Part shown: in pieces, positions 61,596-64,000 of the stretch
How the letters are laid out: the number at the start of each line of letters is the position of its first letter
How positions within the stretch are numbered: position 1 is the stretch's first letter
Origin: Flavobacteriales bacterium
Lineage (GTDB): Bacteria; Bacteroidota; Bacteroidia; Flavobacteriales_D; Crocinitomicaceae
Direction: 5' to 3'
Assembly: GCA_947475095.1 (NCBI GenBank)
Contig: CANJLG010000002.1
Location: 62,001 to 126,000 of the forward strand
Length of the DNA: 64,000 nt
Notes under the pieces: model-generated
Told to the model about the DNA's origin: nothing
The model's input: only the letters and a program-made list of their open reading frames with translations
Database searches by the model: none
Translations under genes and position numbers: made by a program

Positions 61596-62078
61596 TTAAT
61601 AAATTTCATCAACATACTTTCCAAAAACCCAACCCACTAATGATTTTGAGCTTTTAATTAAATACCATTTTTCACCATTAATAAATTCTAAAAGGGAAGA
61701 AGAAATGCTTGCATAACCTACACCACCATTTCTGTTCTTAAATGAAATACGGTAAGTATCTTCTGAAATATTTCTAATTACTGTAACTGCTTTTCCTGCA
61801 TCCAATGAAAACATAAACGTATTATTGTATTCACTATAAAAATTAGTTTTGCTTCTTATAAGAGCCTCATTGTTATTTCCAGATGGATAATAAACATCTA
61901 ATATTTCAACAATTTCATTGAGTTGCAAGGAACCTTTTCTTACACTAGTAGTAGAGTGTTCTGACCTAACATTAATATTAGATCCTGTTATTCTCGCAGA
62001 AGAATATTGACTGAAAGCAGAGGAACTAATCAATACGAAAAGAAAAATTAAAGGATAAAAAAATTGGATTAAACGCAT
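61596..62078 (-). CDS. exported bacterial SH3 domain protein
   Basis: A 160-aa exported protein with signal peptide MRLIQFFYPLIFLFVLISSS. Residues about 28-95 form an SH3_3-type domain (ITGSNINVRSEHSTTSVRKG), and residues about 100-160 may form a second, including EKWYLIKSSKSLVGWVFGKY. Bacterial SH3 domains bind peptidoglycan peptides, so it may target or regulate the M15 peptidases encoded next in the operon. A promoter element lies 38 bases before the ATG. Confidence 0.82.
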   Translation of the reverse strand: MRLIQFFYPLIFLFVLISSSAFSQYSSARITGSNINVRSEHSTTSVRKGSLQLNEIVEILDVYYPSGNNNEALIRSKTNFYSEYNNTFMFSLDAGKAVTVIRNISEDTYRISFKNRNGGVGYASISSSLLEFINGEKWYLIKSSKSLVGWVFGKYVDEIY

Positions 62079-62115
62079 AAGAATATAGATTAGTTAAAGA
62101 AATAAATACTACAAT

Positions 62116-62123
62116 CAAAGATA
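62116..62123 (-). promoter_or_regulatory. TAnnTTTG promoter element for the SH3/M15 operon
   Basis: Minus-strand TATCTTTG is a full match, 37 bases before the ATG, giving an ordinary leader of roughly 30 nt. No strong -33 element. Confidence 0.5.
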
Positions 62124-62204
62124 ATTTAAATTATTCGTATAAAAAAATAACGTTTCAACTTCAAACTCCACCTTACTACGAGCTAATAAATAGTCGCTTT
62201 TATG

Positions 62205-62212
62205 TAACTTTG
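62205..62212 (+). promoter_or_regulatory. TAnnTTTG element abutting the barrel-like gene
   Basis: TAACTTTG, then TAAT, then ATG at 62217: another 4-base distance, predicting a leaderless mRNA. Confidence 0.5.
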
Positions 62213-62216
62213 TAAT

Positions 62217-62945
62217 ATGAGAACGATACTATTGATTATTCTGATTTGGACTTTGTCTCCCACTTCTTATTTTGCACAGATCATCAGTAAGGAGGGAAAG
62301 GTCATTAAAGAAAAAAAAACAAAAGCTCCAAGCTACATAGTTTTCGACGCCAACCATACGAATTCATTTAGGAAATTGGGTGAAAATAAACAATTCATCA
62401 CCTTGCCATTAGGAGAACGAGCGAAAGAAACTCCCCTAAAAATTTGGTCATATTTCTTAGGAATGAACACCAGTTTGAATCGCTTTCTGCGTTTTCAGGG
62501 TGGGATTTCTTTTCTCCAAACGGGCGAACAATATCTTTATCAAGGGGCTTTAGGCAGCGACAGCACTTATTCCTACCAAACAAAGTACCGTTATTTCGCT
62601 ATGCCATGTCAACTAACATTCGAACAAGGCAAGCAACTCCGTTTTTCTATCGGTGCCGGCATTATGCCTCAACTTTTTAATAGTTACCGCCAAAACCAAC
62701 AATGGAAGACTGAGCTGGGTGGTAAATACGACAACACAAATAAAGAAGGCAGTACCTGCAATTCTTTTGGATTAAGCTTAGTGTCTTCTGCAGGACTGCA
62801 TTATGTTTCAGCCAAAACATGGGGAATCTATTTTAAAATGACGTACCGCTATCAACTCACAAATACCTTAACTAAATATGGCGATTATGAGCACTTTTCG
62901 AAGGGCTTAGGCTACAGCATTGGTATCAGCAAAAACATAGAATAG
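62217..62945 (+). CDS. exported outer-membrane beta-barrel-like protein of unknown function
   Basis: A 242-aa exported protein with signal peptide MRTILLIILIWTLSPTSYFA. From about residue 75 the sequence alternates strands typical of small Bacteroidota barrels (FLRFQGGISFLQTGEQYLYQ, LRFSIGAGIMPQLFNSYRQN, GIYFKMTYRYQLTNTLTKYG) and ends in GLGYSIGISKNIE. No family name recognised. It has its own promoter and is immediately followed by the Nif3-like gene, whose ATG directly follows its stop (TAGATG). Confidence 0.75.
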   Translation: MRTILLIILIWTLSPTSYFAQIISKEGKVIKEKKTKAPSYIVFDANHTNSFRKLGENKQFITLPLGERAKETPLKIWSYFLGMNTSLNRFLRFQGGISFLQTGEQYLYQGALGSDSTYSYQTKYRYFAMPCQLTFEQGKQLRFSIGAGIMPQLFNSYRQNQQWKTELGGKYDNTNKEGSTCNSFGLSLVSSAGLHYVSAKTWGIYFKMTYRYQLTNTLTKYGDYEHFSKGLGYSIGISKNIE

Positions 62946-64000
62946 ATGCAATTAAATGAATTAATACATTTTTTCGAAAAGGAATACCCATTGCAACTTC
63001 AAGAAGATTACGACAATTGCGGGTTGCAGATAGGAGACACCTCGCTTTCCATACGTGGTATTTTGGTAAGTTTAGATTGCAGCGAAGCAGTGGTCACAGA
63101 GGCCATTGAGCATAATTGCAACCTGATTATTTGCCATCACCCACTTTTATTTAATGGTTTAAAGCAAATTGGGGCTAGTAGCTATGTAGAACGGGTGGTG
63201 CGCATGTGCATAAAAAATGATATTGCTGTTTATGCCATTCACACCAATCTCGACAACCATCCAGAGGGAGTGAATGCAGAAATCGGTCGACGCATTGGCT
63301 TGATGAATACCAAGATCTTAGCACCAAAAACGAATACCCTCTATAAATTAAGTGTCTATACGCCAAAAGATGCCCTAGAAGCATTGGACGCAGCAATATT
63401 TAAAGCTGGAGGAGGTGGTATTGGAAATTATACTGAATGTCACTTTCGGCAGGAGGGAATTGGAACCTTTACCCCAGGCGTATTAGCAAATCCTACTAGT
63501 GGAACTATTGGCGAACGCTCTCAAGAATCGGAATTAAAAGTAGAGTACCTTGTAGATAGCCAACATTTACCCCACGTACTCAAAGCAATGAATGAAAGTC
63601 ATCCATATGAAGAAGTGGCCCACGACATCATTTTATTAAAAAACCAAGACACTAGATATGGTGCCGGACTAATAGGCGAATTAGAAACGCCATGCGAAGA
63701 AATGGCCTTTTTGGCGCAATTGAAGAAAATATTTAACAGCAAGGGAATTAGGCACACTAAATTAATTACAAAACCTATAAGGAAAGTAGCCCTTTGTGGT
63801 GGCAGTGGAAGTTTTCTAACCAAAGAAGCAATTCGCTCAGGAGCAGACTGTTACATAACATCTGACGTTAAATACCATGAATTTTTTGATGCAGATGAAC
63901 GTATACTCTTAATCGATATTGGGCATTACGAAAGTGAACAATATACTTCTACTCTATTGATAGAAAAAATTAAAGAAAATTTTACTAACTTTGCCATCCG
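62946..64000 (+). CDS. Nif3-like dinuclear metal center protein (partial, cut by window end)
   Basis: Not in the ORF track because it runs off the window; the open frame from ATG 62946 continues to position 64000 (351 codons) without a stop. Motifs: MQLNELIHFFEKEYPLQL start, EDYDNCGLQIGD, the metal-binding LIICHHPLLFNGLK, a middle insert domain, SHPYEEVAHDIILL, ALCGGSGSFLTKEAIRSGAD and IDIGHYESE. This is the larger Nif3/YbgI type with the PII-like insertion (usually about 360-370 aa), so only a few residues are missing. Often called GTP cyclohydrolase I type 2, but activity is unproven. Confidence 0.93.
   Translation, partial: MQLNELIHFFEKEYPLQLQEDYDNCGLQIGDTSLSIRGILVSLDCSEAVVTEAIEHNCNLIICHHPLLFNGLKQIGASSYVERVVRMCIKNDIAVYAIHTNLDNHPEGVNAEIGRRIGLMNTKILAPKTNTLYKLSVYTPKDALEALDAAIFKAGGGGIGNYTECHFRQEGIGTFTPGVLANPTSGTIGERSQESELKVEYLVDSQHLPHVLKAMNESHPYEEVAHDIILLKNQDTRYGAGLIGELETPCEEMAFLAQLKKIFNSKGIRHTKLITKPIRKVALCGGSGSFLTKEAIRSGADCYITSDVKYHEFFDADERILLIDIGHYESEQYTSTLLIEKIKENFTNFAI

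Overview
The window is a gene-dense, AT-rich stretch of a Bacteroidota chromosome, most likely order Flavobacteriales (perhaps Crocinitomicaceae/Fluviicola-like; family level is inference). The evidence is the gliding-motility ABC genes gldF and gldG, lineage-typical families (DUF6427, DUF4293, DUF5686, a PafA-like phosphatase, an RprY-like regulator, a DAHP synthase/chorismate mutase fusion), promoters of the TAnnTTTG type, and weak Shine-Dalgarno signals. I see no prophage, insertion sequence, CRISPR array or restriction system. It reads as core chromosome with a few lineage-specific secreted-protein clusters.

Layout. 0.15-4.7 kb (minus): aroA and the DAHP synthase/chorismate mutase gene, then rny, zapA and a coiled-coil partner. 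4.8-12 kb: an M23 peptidase, tsaB coupled to an RprY-like regulator, a second orphan response regulator, a secreted von Willebrand type D protein overlapping a PafA-like phosphatase. 12-15.4 kb: purC and phoH (minus), then a SAM hydroxide adenosyltransferase, a small monooxygenase-like protein and a cold-shock protein with a clear terminator. 15.5-21.4 kb: gldF-gldG-accessory gene, dnaN, rlmN. 21.4-29.8 kb: SirB1-like protein, small lipoprotein, arginase-family enzyme with thioesterase, dnaA, then three envelope proteins of unknown role. 29.8-34.4 kb: dusB, manC, sprT-like (minus), mlaE-mlaF, tRNA-Leu. 34.4-38.8 kb: trigger factor, oxyR divergent from a peroxiredoxin-thioredoxin-small protein operon, then about 690 bp without protein genes that holds terminators and a 181-bp tandem repeat downstream of tRNA-Phe. 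38.8-44.2 kb: coaX, outer membrane protein, lptC, small membrane protein, DUF5686 protein. 44.2-50.3 kb: lspA and a DksA-like gene (minus), DUF6427 protein, purQ, purD, CNNM/CBS transporter-like protein, HAD phosphatase. 50.4-59 kb: ruvB, queG, M1 peptidase and amino-acid permease (minus), aroC, DUF4293 protein, ABC-F ATPase. 59-62.1 kb (minus): a putative cell-wall hydrolase cassette of an M14-like protein, two M15 peptidases and an SH3 protein. 62.2-64 kb: a barrel-like protein and a Nif3-like gene cut by the window end.

The most notable items are (1) repeated placement of a TAnnTTTG promoter element only 3-4 bases before the start codon, which predicts leaderless mRNAs; (2) the secreted M14-like/M15/M15/SH3 cassette; (3) the terminator-bearing 181-bp tandem repeat next to tRNA-Phe; (4) an OxyR-site-like palindrome between oxyR and the peroxiredoxin operon; and (5) two adjacent unknown envelope proteins after dnaA that appear to be built from the same repeated module. 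None of these proves a new system. All statements rest on reading sequence and motifs; no database search was possible.
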